A stretch of 64,000 nt of DNA, from the NCBI GenBank assembly GCA_963732375.1, contig CAVSZE010000002.1, positions 124,001-188,000 on the forward strand, written 5' to 3'. Below, in pieces: positions 18,187 to 26,703 of this stretch. Under the pieces are notes generated by a model. The model worked only from the letters and a program-made list of their open reading frames with translations, was not told the DNA's origin and did no database searches. How positions within the stretch are numbered: the first letter of the stretch is position 1; every line of letters begins with the position of its first letter. The translations under genes were made by a program, and so were the position numbers. Origin of the DNA: RPQJ01 sp963732375. Its GTDB lineage: Bacteria; Pseudomonadota; Gammaproteobacteria; Steroidobacterales; Steroidobacteraceae.

Positions 18187-19227
18187 ATGACTGACGCCTA
18201 CACATTGCTGCGCGACGCGCCGCTGCGGGAACTCAACACCCTGCGGATAACGGCGACCGCACGCTGGCTGGCAACGCTCGACGATCCGAGCGCCCTGCCG
18301 GAGGTTCTAGGGCGTAGCGAATACGCCGGGTTGCCGATGCTGGTACTCGGCCAGGGCAGCAACATGCTTTTCGCGCGGGACTTCGACGGCCTGGTCCTGC
18401 AGCCAGCCTGGCGACGCGTGAACATCTGCGAGGACAAGGGCGACGGCGTGCTGGTGCGGGCAGAAGCAGGTCTCGGCTGGGACGCACTGGTGGACTGGAC
18501 GCTGGCACAGCAGCTCACCGGACTGGAAAACCTGGCACTGATACCAGGGCTCGTCGGCGCGGCGCCGATCCAGAACATCGGCGCGTACGGCGCCGAGGTC
18601 AGCGAACTGATCATGTCTGTCGAGGCCTGGGACCGGCGCGACTCGACTCCCGCGCTGCTGTCCTGTGCGGAATGCCGGTTCGGCTACCGTGACAGCCTCT
18701 TCAAGCGGGAACCGGATCGCTGGATCGTCACCGCGGTCAATTTCCTGTTTCCGCGCGACCGCGAACTGAACCTGGGCTACGCGGGGCTGCATGACGAGAT
18801 CGCGGCGCTTCGGATTGCACAACCCACGGCGGCACAGGTGGCGCAGGCCGTGCGACGCCTGCGGCGGCGAAAGCTGCCGGATCCCGAATTCCTGCCGAAC
18901 GCGGGAAGCTTTTTCAAGAACCCCGTGGTGCCGGCCAGGTTGGCCGGTGAACTCGCGGAAGCGCACCCCGGCCTGCCGGTTCACGCGTCATCGGACGGCA
19001 CCTGCAAGCTCTCCGCTGCCTGGCTGATCGAGGCCTGCGGCCTGAAGGGAAACCGCGAGGGCGACGCGGGTGTGTCGGCGCAGCACGCGCTGGTGCTGGT
19101 GAATCACGGCAGCGCGAGCGGCGCCGAATTGCTCGGGCTCGCACGGCGCGTCGCGGACACCGTGGAGCAGCGATTCGGAATCAGGCTCGAGCCCGAGCCG
19201 CGCATCGTCGGCGCATCATTCCGATAA
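18187..19227 (+). CDS. murB: UDP-N-acetylenolpyruvoylglucosamine reductase
   Basis: The 346 residues match the longer type I MurB of gammaproteobacteria. FAD-binding motifs include GQGSNMLF and GLVGAAPIQNIGAYGAEV. The catalytic Ser is in NAGSFFKNP, and the C-terminal Glu is in LEPEPRIVG; YRDSLFK supplies the Arg/Ser contacts. It reduces the enolpyruvyl group of UDP-GlcNAc-enolpyruvate to UDP-MurNAc with NADPH, an essential early step of peptidoglycan synthesis, in the cytoplasm. The ATG at 18187 fits the family N-terminus. It is divergent from the glutamine synthetase-like gene, with 163 bases between them. Confidence 0.95.
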   Translation: MTDAYTLLRDAPLRELNTLRITATARWLATLDDPSALPEVLGRSEYAGLPMLVLGQGSNMLFARDFDGLVLQPAWRRVNICEDKGDGVLVRAEAGLGWDALVDWTLAQQLTGLENLALIPGLVGAAPIQNIGAYGAEVSELIMSVEAWDRRDSTPALLSCAECRFGYRDSLFKREPDRWIVTAVNFLFPRDRELNLGYAGLHDEIAALRIAQPTAAQVAQAVRRLRRRKLPDPEFLPNAGSFFKNPVVPARLAGELAEAHPGLPVHASSDGTCKLSAAWLIEACGLKGNREGDAGVSAQHALVLVNHGSASGAELLGLARRVADTVEQRFGIRLEPEPRIVGASFR

Positions 19228-19289
19228 GGCGCTGACGGCCCTCCGTCAACCCACTGATACCCGGCGGGCCTGCTGCCGATAATCCGCGC

Positions 19290-19709
19290 CTACCAGCTGC
19301 CTGCGTTGGCCATGCTGGTCCAGGGCTCTGCAGGCGCCAGCGCGGCGCCCTTCTGCAGCAGTTCGACAGAAATGCCATCCGGCGAGCGCACGAATGCCAT
19401 GCGACCGTCACGCGGCGGCCTGTTGATCGCGACGCCGTGCTCCGCAAGGCGGCGGCAGGCCGCGTAGATGTCGTCCACCTCGTACGCGAGGTGCCCGAAC
19501 GCACGTCCGATACCGTAGGGCTCGGGGTCCCAGTTCCAGGTGAGTTCGATCTGCGCCGACTCATCGCCCGGCGCTGCGAGGAACACCAGCGTAAAGCGCC
19601 CCTGGGTGCTCTCATGGCGGCGCACTTCGCGCAGCCCCAGGGCGTCACAGTAGAACTTCAGCGACTCGGCGACGTCGGTCACCCGGACCATCGTGTGCAG
19701 GTATTTCAT
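19290..19709 (-). CDS. Glyoxalase I-like VOC family protein
   Basis: This 139-residue protein is a single-chain VOC-domain dimer former. The metal ligands expected for glyoxalase I are present: His near residue 5 (KYLHTMVRVTD), Glu in QIELTWN, His in FGHLAYEVDD and Glu in SVELLQK. Length and order match bacterial GloA, which converts the hemithioacetal of methylglyoxal and glutathione to S-lactoylglutathione. A C-terminal tail of about 15 residues is extra. It is convergent with murB and transcribed away from the DsbA-like gene. Other VOC substrates cannot be excluded. Confidence 0.8.
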   Translation of the reverse strand: MKYLHTMVRVTDVAESLKFYCDALGLREVRRHESTQGRFTLVFLAAPGDESAQIELTWNWDPEPYGIGRAFGHLAYEVDDIYAACRRLAEHGVAINRPPRDGRMAFVRSPDGISVELLQKGAALAPAEPWTSMANAGSW

Positions 19710-19881
19710 GTTGATCCACGCAATGGGCCAACCGCGGCCCGGCTGCCGATATGTTAGCGACTTACGCCATGCCCGTGCGCCAGACCGGTACGGCGCGTAC
19801 CGCGCACCATGCCCGGCCGGCGCTTGTCACGCGGGCGGCACTGCTGCACGCTGCCGGTCACATCGACCAATGGAATCCGCC

Positions 19882-20580
19882 ATGACCCGCCACGGACGCA
19901 CGCTCTGTCTCACCGCGCTTGTCGCACTCATGCTGCCCGCACTCGCGCCGGTGAGCGCGGACACGGTCGCCGCTGCGCCTGCGCCCCAGGCCGCACCGCG
20001 CAGCGCCCCGGGCACGGCGGCATCGGTCCAGGCAGGCGTGGAGACGCCGATCAATGTTCTCGGTCGCGAGGATGCGCCGGTCGCCATGGTGGAATTCAGC
20101 GACCTGCAATGCCCGTACTGCGCGGCCTACGCGCTGCGGACCTTTCCGCAGCTGAAGCGCGCCTACATAGACACTGGAAAGGTGCACTACGCGGCGGTCA
20201 GCTTCCCGCTGCCCATGCACGCCTACGCGTTTCCGGCGGCAGTTGCCGCCCGCTGCGCCGGCGAACAGGGACAGTTCTGGAAGTTCCGCGACGCATTGTT
20301 CGCGGACCAGGCGCAGCTTGCCTCTGATCCCTACGATGCGCTGGCCGCGAAACTGGGCCTCGACGTCGCGAAGTTCAAGTCCTGCCGACGCGACATTCGC
20401 CAGGATTCCATTGTGCGGGAGGACCTGGCGATGGCGCGCCGCGACGGCATCGCCTCGACACCGTCGTTCATGCTCGGACGGGTCGTGGACGGCGAGTTCC
20501 AGGCCGAGACGTTTTCAGGCGCGAAGTCGTTCGAGGAAATTTCAGCGATGATCGACAAGTTGCTCGCGACCGCCAGGTGA
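19882..20580 (+). CDS. DsbA-family periplasmic thioredoxin-fold protein
   Basis: The 232-residue product has a signal peptide (LCLTALVALMLPALAPVSAD) followed by an Ala/Pro-rich linker and a DsbA-like domain with the redox site CPYC (about residue 77) and a cis-Pro loop (ASTPSFML). The intervening helical insertion is that of the DsbA/DsbG-related, oxidoreductase-like group (thioredoxin_4). It likely oxidises or isomerises disulfides in the periplasm. ATG at 19882 has GGAA six bases upstream; a shorter lead ATG at 19870 is the alternative. It is co-directional with nothing nearby and convergent with ilvB. Confidence 0.8.
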   Translation: MTRHGRTLCLTALVALMLPALAPVSADTVAAAPAPQAAPRSAPGTAASVQAGVETPINVLGREDAPVAMVEFSDLQCPYCAAYALRTFPQLKRAYIDTGKVHYAAVSFPLPMHAYAFPAAVAARCAGEQGQFWKFRDALFADQAQLASDPYDALAAKLGLDVAKFKSCRRDIRQDSIVREDLAMARRDGIASTPSFMLGRVVDGEFQAETFSGAKSFEEISAMIDKLLATAR

Positions 20581-20596
20581 CCGGGTCGGCTCCCGC

Positions 20597-22450
20597 TCAG
20601 AACATTCCGCTGGGGCCGGAGTCAGTCTTGCCGCCGTTGCCGCGCGACTCTATGAAGTCGCCGGTGATCATCTCGTCGTAGGTCTGGCCCGGCCCGACCA
20701 TCGGGTAGACGCATGCATCGATGTCGATGATCACCTCGAGGAACGCAGGCCCCTCGAACTCGATGAATTCCTTCACCACGCGCGGCACGTCCTCCTTGCG
20801 GTCGAGGCGCACAGCGAACTGGAACCCGTCCGCCTCGGCAGCCTTGACGAAGTCCTTCTTGTGCAGCGACTTGTCGCTCGCCGACAGCCGGCCCTTGAAG
20901 AACAGCTTCTGCCACTGCTTGACCATGCCGTCGCCGAAGTTGTTCAGCACCACGACCTTCACCGGCAGGTCGTAGGTCGTGACCGTCTCGAGCTCGCCCA
21001 AGTTCATGCGGATGCTGGCGTCGCCATCCACGTCGATCACCAGCCGGTCGCGGCGTGCGAACTGCGCGCCGATCGCCGCGGGCAGGCCGAAGCCCATCGT
21101 GCCCATGCTTCCCGAGGTGAGCCACAGCCGCGGCTCGCGGAAGTCGAAGTACTGCGCGGCCCACATCTGGTGCTGGCCGACGCCGGTGGCGATGATCGCC
21201 TCGCCCTTCGTCAGGCGGTTGATTTCCTCGATCACGTAATACGGCTGGATCAGCTCGCTGTCGCGGTCATAGTTCATCGCGTGCCGCTGCCTGAGCGCGT
21301 CGACGTGCGCCTGCCACGCGGACCAGTCGCGGCGGAAACCGGCCTGTTTCACGCGCGCGGTAAGCGCGGTAAGCGCCGCTGGCAGCAGCCCGACGTGGCT
21401 CCACTGCACGCGCTTCACCTTGTTGATCTCCGACGCGTCCACGTCGATGTGCGCGATCTTCTTTGCGTTCGGCGCGAACTGCTCCGGAACTCCGGCGACG
21501 CGGTCGTCGAAGCGGGCGCCGAGCGCGATCAGGAAGTCGCAGTCGTCCACCGCGTAGTTGGCGAAGGCAGTACCGTGCATGCCGAGCATCCGCATCGCGA
21601 GCCGGTCGGTCGTGTCCACGGAGCCGATGCCCATCAGCGTAGTGACCACCGGGATGCCGAGTTCCGTGGAGAATCGGCGCAGCTGCTGCGCCGCGCCGCC
21701 GTTCACCACGCCGCCGCCGGCGTAGATCAGTGGGCGCTGCGCGCTGCCGAGCATGGCGAGGAATGCGTCTGCCTGCTTGTCCGAGATCGCGTTCTTCTCG
21801 AGGGTCTTCATGCGGTGGCGATAGCCGCGCACGTCGAGGTGTCCCTCGCCCTTGAACGGACCCTGCCAGTTCTGCACGTCCTTGGGGACGTCGATCACGA
21901 CCGGGCCCGGCCGGCCGGTGCGCGCAATCTCGAACGCAGTGCGGATCGTCGCCTCGAGCAGCTCCGGAGCCGTGACCAGGAAGCAGTGCTTGGCGACCGA
22001 ACCCATGATGTTCGAGACCGGCGCCTCCTGGAATCCATCGCTGCCGATGGCGGCTGTGGGTACCTGGCCGCAGATGACCACGATCGGCACCGAGTCGGCC
22101 GCGCAGTCGCGCACCGGCGTCACGGTGTTCGTGGCGCCCGGGCCCGACGTGACCATGCACACGCCTACGCGACCACTGGCACGCGCATAGCCCGCGGCCA
22201 TGAAGCCCGCGCCCTGCTCGTTGGCGGGCACGATCAGCGGCATGGGCGCGCCGGCGCCGTCCGCGTCCGCGTGGGCCTGGTTGAAACGAAACACTGCGTC
22301 GTAGGTCGGCAGGATCGCGCCGCCGCTGTAGCCGAAAATTGTGTCCACGCCTTCGTCGGCAAGCACCTGCACGATGATGTCCGCACCGGACATGACCTGG
22401 CCTGCCCGGGGGTGGACGGCTCGATCGTTCTTGGCGTGGCTCTGGCTCAC
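20597..22450 (-). CDS. ilvB: Acetolactate synthase, large subunit
   Basis: At about 618 residues, the thiamin-diphosphate enzyme is complete: the N-domain catalytic Glu (PANEQGAGFMA), the central FAD-linked domain, and the ThDP-binding GDGDASIRMN-type region (DVDGDASIRMNLGELETV). It condenses two pyruvates to acetolactate, or pyruvate with 2-oxobutanoate, for valine/leucine/isoleucine synthesis. I chose the GTG at 22450 because AGGA lies seven bases upstream; the ATG at 22393 gives a shorter N-terminus and has an AGG at similar spacing. Unusually, the regulatory subunit gene lies on the other strand, divergent, rather than downstream in an operon. Confidence 0.93.
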   Translation of the reverse strand: MSQSHAKNDRAVHPRAGQVMSGADIIVQVLADEGVDTIFGYSGGAILPTYDAVFRFNQAHADADGAGAPMPLIVPANEQGAGFMAAGYARASGRVGVCMVTSGPGATNTVTPVRDCAADSVPIVVICGQVPTAAIGSDGFQEAPVSNIMGSVAKHCFLVTAPELLEATIRTAFEIARTGRPGPVVIDVPKDVQNWQGPFKGEGHLDVRGYRHRMKTLEKNAISDKQADAFLAMLGSAQRPLIYAGGGVVNGGAAQQLRRFSTELGIPVVTTLMGIGSVDTTDRLAMRMLGMHGTAFANYAVDDCDFLIALGARFDDRVAGVPEQFAPNAKKIAHIDVDASEINKVKRVQWSHVGLLPAALTALTARVKQAGFRRDWSAWQAHVDALRQRHAMNYDRDSELIQPYYVIEEINRLTKGEAIIATGVGQHQMWAAQYFDFREPRLWLTSGSMGTMGFGLPAAIGAQFARRDRLVIDVDGDASIRMNLGELETVTTYDLPVKVVVLNNFGDGMVKQWQKLFFKGRLSASDKSLHKKDFVKAAEADGFQFAVRLDRKEDVPRVVKEFIEFEGPAFLEVIIDIDACVYPMVGPGQTYDEMITGDFIESRGNGGKTDSGPSGMF

Positions 22451-22590
22451 GAGAAATCCTGCCTGGCGACCCGCGAATATTCGTGTTGCGATGCAGCGGA
22501 GACTAGCAGCCGCATCCGTACCCGTCCATCTAGGCGGACCCTGATCCATACCCTATGCTTCACAGCAAGCCGGGGCGACGAGTCGGTCGT

Positions 22591-22619
22591 TTGAGGCTTT
22601 AAAATCAGTCACTTATGAA
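22591..22619 (+). promoter_or_regulatory. Candidate promoter for ilvH
   Basis: A TTGAGG -35 (22591-22596) is separated by 17 bases from a TATGAA -10 (22614-22619), upstream of ilvH on the plus strand. Spacing is optimal and the box is locally AT-rich in a GC-rich genome. The divergent ilvB start lies about 140 bases away, so both genes share a regulatory region of about 200 bases. No attenuator-like leader peptide rich in Ile, Leu or Val was seen. Confidence 0.45.
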
Positions 22620-22662
22620 TTGAGCGCGGAGTCGATCCGCAGGCTGGACCACCGTGAAAACC

Positions 22663-23157
22663 ATGCGCCACATCATTTCCGTCACGCTGCAGAACGAGGT
22701 CGGCGCGCTGAACCGCGTCGCGGGACTCTTCTCGACCCGTGGCTACAACATCGAGTCGCTGAGCGTCGCGCCGACCGACGATCCCACGGTGTCGCGCCTG
22801 ACCGTCGTCACGACCGGCAACGACGCGGTGATCCAGCAGATCTCGAACCAACTGCTGAAACTGGTCGACGTCGTGGACGTCGAGGACGTGACCCGCGAGG
22901 AACATTTCGAGCGTGAACTGCTTCTGATCAAGGTGAAGGGCAAGGCGACGATGGTCGGATCGCTGTGGTCCGCCGCACAGCGGGCCGGCGGTCGCGTGCT
23001 CTGGGATGCCGCAGACAGCTTCACTGTCGAACTGACCAGCAACGAGGCGGAGATCAATCGCTTCATCGCAGAGGTCTCCAACTTCGGCCAGGTACTCGAG
23101 GTCGTACGCTCGGGCGCGCTGGCGATCCAGAAGGGCAAGGAAATACTGGAGTCCTGA
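22663..23157 (+). CDS. ilvH: Acetolactate synthase, regulatory subunit
   Basis: The N-terminus MRHIISVTLQNEVGALNRV is the typical start of IlvH/IlvN ACT domains, followed by GYNIESLSVAPTDDPTVSRLT. At 164 residues it carries the ACT domain that binds valine plus the C-terminal domain. It activates the IlvB catalytic subunit and confers feedback inhibition. The ATG at 22663 was chosen by family match; a GTG at 22654 in frame, with GGA nearby, is an alternative. It is divergent from ilvB, about 200 bases apart, and the following YcaQ-like gene starts 32 bases after its stop on the same strand. Confidence 0.93.
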   Translation: MRHIISVTLQNEVGALNRVAGLFSTRGYNIESLSVAPTDDPTVSRLTVVTTGNDAVIQQISNQLLKLVDVVDVEDVTREEHFERELLLIKVKGKATMVGSLWSAAQRAGGRVLWDAADSFTVELTSNEAEINRFIAEVSNFGQVLEVVRSGALAIQKGKEILES

Positions 23158-23189
23158 CAGGCGCTGAAACGAAGCGCCCGGGCCGCAGC

Positions 23190-24287
23190 GTGACGATTAC
23201 CAGGGAGCAATTGTGCCGCTACGCCGTCGCGCGATCGCTGTTCCGACCGACGACGCTCGCTCGAGCCATCACCAGGCTCGGCTTCGTGCAGGCCGACCCG
23301 ATTCGCGCTCCTGCGCGCGCCCAGGACCTGACACTGCGCCATCGGGTCAGGGATTACCGTGCCGGCGACCTCGAGCGACGCTACCCACGGCTGATGCTCG
23401 AGGAGGATTTCTTCGTCAACTACGGGATCCTGCCGCGCGCTCACAGCGAATTGATGCACCCGCGGACCGCGCGACGCGCGTGGACGGCACGGCGCAAGCG
23501 GCAGGCGGACGAAGTGCTGGAGTTCGTGCGGGAGCGAGGACCGGTGCACCCACGCGAGGTAGACGCCCGGTTTGCGCACGGCAAGGTGACCAACTGGTTC
23601 GGTGGTTCGTCTAATGCCACCACGCAGCTGCTCGACGAGATGCACTATCGCGGCCTGCTACGGGTGGTTCGACGCGAGGGCGGAACACGCGTGTATGCAG
23701 CACGCGCGGACCTGGGCGCGTCGCCGCAGGACGATACAGACATCGTCGAGAGAATGGATGCCCTCATCGACATCTGCGTGAACAAGTACGCGCCGCTGCC
23801 CGCGAGCGGTCTCGGGCGCCTGTTGAGCGGTCTTTGCGTTGGCGTACCGCAGTGGCGGTCGCGGCGCGCCGAGTCGCTGGCACGCGCAAAGCGCCGGCTG
23901 GGTCATGCAAGGGTGGATGCCGAGGACTGGTACTGGCCGGCGTCCGAGAATCCCGCTTCGCGCCGCTGGGATCCCGACGACGCCGTGCGCCTGCTCACAC
24001 CGTTCGACCCGATCGTGTTCGACCGGCAGCGATTCGAGACGTTCTGGGGATGGCCATACCGATTCGAGGCCTATACCCCCGCGCCGAAGAGGAAGCTCGG
24101 CTACTACGCCCTGCCCCTGCTGTGGCGCGAACAGGTCATCGGCTGGGGGAACCTCTCGGTCGCCAACGGTTCGCTCGGCAGCTCGATTGGGTACTGCGCG
24201 GGCGCTCAACCACGCGACGCGGCATTTCGCCGGGAACTTGAGGCGGAACTCGAGCGAATGCGTGTCTTCCTCCGGTTGGAGCGCTGA
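23190..24287 (+). CDS. YcaQ-like winged-helix protein (DNA glycosylase)
   Basis: About 365 residues in the YcaQ/AlkX family: N-terminal winged-helix-like segments (FRPTTLARAITRLGFVQADPIRAPARA), a central QxQ/QxD-like helical region (LERRYPRLMLEEDFFVNYGILP), and the C-terminal PFDPIVFDRQRF-ETFWGWPYRFEAY-PKRKLGYYALPLLW motif, which is strongly conserved in the family. E. coli YcaQ removes N7-alkylguanine and unhooks interstrand crosslinks. GTG at 23190 was chosen, 32 bases after ilvH; the upstream open extension runs inside ilvH in another frame. It could be co-transcribed with ilvH. Confidence 0.8.
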   Translation: MTITREQLCRYAVARSLFRPTTLARAITRLGFVQADPIRAPARAQDLTLRHRVRDYRAGDLERRYPRLMLEEDFFVNYGILPRAHSELMHPRTARRAWTARRKRQADEVLEFVRERGPVHPREVDARFAHGKVTNWFGGSSNATTQLLDEMHYRGLLRVVRREGGTRVYAARADLGASPQDDTDIVERMDALIDICVNKYAPLPASGLGRLLSGLCVGVPQWRSRRAESLARAKRRLGHARVDAEDWYWPASENPASRRWDPDDAVRLLTPFDPIVFDRQRFETFWGWPYRFEAYTPAPKRKLGYYALPLLWREQVIGWGNLSVANGSLGSSIGYCAGAQPRDAAFRRELEAELERMRVFLRLER

Positions 24288-24349
24288 GTAGCGAGCAGAG
24301 GCACCGCTGCGTGATCGCGCTGGTGGTTCGCACGGCAGCAAGTCTCGCG

Positions 24350-24823
24350 CTACGGCAGCGGCGATGTCCCGACTGAGCCGTCCGCGAGTGCGCTGAGCGC
24401 GGCCCTGATCGGCGTCGGCACCGGCACGGGGCGGCGCGTTACCGCATCGACGTACACGTGCACGAAGCGCCCGATCGCTGCAGGCGCGGTGTCGTCGTTG
24501 CCGAACAGCCCGATGCGGTACACGACACTCGAGTTGCCGAGCTTCTCGAGTGCGAGGCCCGCGTGCACCGTGTCCGGGAAACTCAGTTCACGCAGGAACC
24601 GGCAGCTAGTCTCGGCAACGATGCCGATCGCCGGCAGGTCCCGGATGTCCACCCCGCTCGCCTCGATCAGGTAGCCGTTCACCGCGGTGTCGAAGTACGA
24701 GTAATAGACGACGTTGTTCACGTGGCCGTAGTGGTCGTTGTCCATCCAGCGCGTGGTGATCCTGCGCAGCACTGGGAATTCCCCGCGCTGCTCGGGCAGC
24801 CGTATGTCGTTCGGTTTGCTCAT
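24350..24823 (-). CDS. Hotdog-fold acyl-CoA thioesterase
   Basis: This 157-residue protein has the 4HBT-type motif DNDHYGHVNNVVYYSYFDTA, with Asp and His/Asn in the substrate-binding helix. It hydrolyses acyl-CoA or related thioesters as a homotetramer. ATG at 24823 was chosen; an upstream extension is open but is poor coding. It shares a region of about 195 bases with the divergent zinc alcohol dehydrogenase gene. Substrate chain length cannot be read. Confidence 0.82.
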   Translation of the reverse strand: MSKPNDIRLPEQRGEFPVLRRITTRWMDNDHYGHVNNVVYYSYFDTAVNGYLIEASGVDIRDLPAIGIVAETSCRFLRELSFPDTVHAGLALEKLGNSSVVYRIGLFGNDDTAPAAIGRFVHVYVDAVTRRPVPVPTPIRAALSALADGSVGTSPLP

Positions 24824-25018
24824 GTTCGCCCTGCCCCGCTTTTTGGCAACGATCGTCGTCCGAGTGGACTCGACATTAGCCGTCGCGCGCGGCAAGGGGA
24901 AGGACTCGGCGCAGACAGCGGGCGATGCAGGGCAGGCCTGTGTCGCCCGCGCAATAGAATGCAGCCGATATTCCGCCGCCCTTCGACGCGCGTCGCCTGG
25001 CGAGTTATTCTCCCCCAC

Positions 25019-26146
25019 ATGCGAATACGAGCCGCGGTACTGCGCGAAATTGGCCGTCCAGGACCCTATGCGGAGTCCCGCCCTCTCACGATCGAAGACA
25101 TCGAACTCGACCCGCCAGGCGCCGGCGAAGTGCTGGTACGAATTCGCGCGGCCGGGCTATGCCACTCCGACCTGTCGGTGATCGACGGCAACCGGCCGCG
25201 GCCGATGCCCATGGTGCTGGGCCACGAGGCTGCGGGCGTAGTGGAAGAAGTGGGGCCGGGCGTGACCGGCCTCGCGACCGGCGATCACGTGGTAGCCGCA
25301 TTCGTGCCGAGTTGCGGTCACTGCGGGCCCTGCGACGCCGGCCGTCCGGCGCTCTGCGAGCCGGGCTTCGCCGCAAACAGCGCCGGCACGCTGCTCTCCG
25401 GATCGCGCCGGCTGCACGATGCCGGTCGCGACGTAAACCACCACCTGGGCGTCTCTGGATTTGCCGACCATGCGGTGCTCGCCGCAAATTCGCTGGTGCG
25501 CGTGCCCGCCGACCTGCCGTTTGCGGAGGCCGCACTCTTCGGCTGCGCTGTGATCACCGGCGTGGGCGCCGTGGTCAACACCGCCGCGATGCCGCGCGGT
25601 GCGTCGGTCGCGGTGGTCGGTCTCGGTGGGGTTGGCCTCGCAGCTCTGCTCGCCGCGCGCATGCTCGACGCCTCGCACATCGTCGCCATCGACATGAACG
25701 ACGCAAAGCTCGCGACCGCGCGCGAGTTCGGCGCGACCGCCACGGTGAACGCGGCAGACGCCGACGCCGCCGAGAAGGTCCGCGAGCTGACGAAAGGCGG
25801 CGTGGCCTTCGCTTTCGAGATGGCCGGCGCTGCGAGGGCGCTCGAACTCGCCTATCGAATCACGCGCCGCGGCGGCACGACGGTCAGCGCCGGCCTTTCA
25901 CACCCCGACCAGCGATTCACCATCCCGCACCTCGGCCTGGTCGCCGAGGAACGCACGCTGAAGGGCAGCTACCTCGGCAGCTGCGTTCCCACGCGCGACA
26001 TCCCGCGCTACATCGACTGGTATCGCGCAGGGCGCCTGCCAGTGAACCTGCTGCTCAGCGAACGCATCCGCCTCGACGATATCAACGGCGCGTTCGACCG
26101 TCTCGCCGCCGGCGCATCCATCCGCCAGGTGATCGAGATTCCGTAA
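25019..26146 (+). CDS. Zinc-dependent alcohol dehydrogenase
   Basis: The 375-residue MDR protein has a catalytic zinc site (Cys48, the GHE motif at about 69-70) and a structural zinc loop with four Cys (CGHCGPCDAGRPALC). The cofactor motif GLGGVGLAALLAARMLDA ends in an Asp (IAIDMNDAK), indicating NAD(H). It resembles the class III/benzyl-alcohol-type dehydrogenase group. A TATTCT seven bases before the ATG may be a -10 of a nearly leaderless transcript, weak evidence. The stop overlaps the next start (TAATG), so the two genes are probably co-translated. Substrate: a primary or aromatic alcohol, not determined. Confidence 0.85.
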   Translation: MRIRAAVLREIGRPGPYAESRPLTIEDIELDPPGAGEVLVRIRAAGLCHSDLSVIDGNRPRPMPMVLGHEAAGVVEEVGPGVTGLATGDHVVAAFVPSCGHCGPCDAGRPALCEPGFAANSAGTLLSGSRRLHDAGRDVNHHLGVSGFADHAVLAANSLVRVPADLPFAEAALFGCAVITGVGAVVNTAAMPRGASVAVVGLGGVGLAALLAARMLDASHIVAIDMNDAKLATAREFGATATVNAADADAAEKVRELTKGGVAFAFEMAGAARALELAYRITRRGGTTVSAGLSHPDQRFTIPHLGLVAEERTLKGSYLGSCVPTRDIPRYIDWYRAGRLPVNLLLSERIRLDDINGAFDRLAAGASIRQVIEIP

Positions 26147-26676
26147 TGGTGGACGCCGACCCGCCGGCATCGGGACGATCCGTGCTGCTCGACTTCGACG
26201 ACGCGGCCGACTTCCGCCTCTGGACGCCTGTGAACGACGTGGTGATGGGCGGAATCTCACGCAGCGGATTCACGCAGGCGGAGCCCGGGATCGCGCGATT
26301 CGCCGGGGTTGTGTCGCTCGAAAATTCCGGCGGCTTTGCGTCGGCCAGGACCACGCCACGGGCATGGCATGCCGCCGGCGCAACCGCGTTCGTGCTTCGA
26401 GTCCGTGGCGATGGGAAGCAATACAAGTTCACCGTTCGCACCGACGACGCCTTCGACGGAATCCAGTACCAGTCCCGGTTTGCACCGCAGGCCGCGGAAT
26501 GGCAGCAGGTGCGGCTACCCGTGGATTCCTTCGCGGCAACATTCCGGGGACGGAACGTGCCCGGCGCGCCTGCGCTCGATCCCGCCCGCGCCAGGACCCT
26601 GGGCTTGATGATCAGCGACGGGCAGGCGGGCGCATTCGATCTCCTCGTCGACTGGATCGCCGCGGAATTCCGCTGA
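26146..26676 (+). CDS. CIA30 family protein
   Basis: This 176-residue protein is a CIA30 (NADH:ubiquinone oxidoreductase intermediate-associated) beta-sandwich domain, with DFDDAADFRLWTPVNDVVMGGISRSGF and the C-terminal GLMISDGQAGAFDLLVDWI motif. Bacterial homologues have a galactose-binding-like fold and unknown function; a role in complex I assembly has only been shown in mitochondria. The ATG at 26146 overlaps the stop of the alcohol dehydrogenase gene by TAATG, so it is translationally coupled. No signal peptide. It is convergent with the Omp85-like gene. Confidence 0.82.
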   Translation: MVDADPPASGRSVLLDFDDAADFRLWTPVNDVVMGGISRSGFTQAEPGIARFAGVVSLENSGGFASARTTPRAWHAAGATAFVLRVRGDGKQYKFTVRTDDAFDGIQYQSRFAPQAAEWQQVRLPVDSFAATFRGRNVPGAPALDPARARTLGLMISDGQAGAFDLLVDWIAAEFR

Positions 26677-26703
26677 CGGCAGCGCGCTGCGAGCCGCGCA
26701 CGC

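Noticed and set aside
20861..22594. Plus-strand open frame of 577 residues
   Set aside because: Antisense to ilvB; His/Arg-rich composition with no domain.
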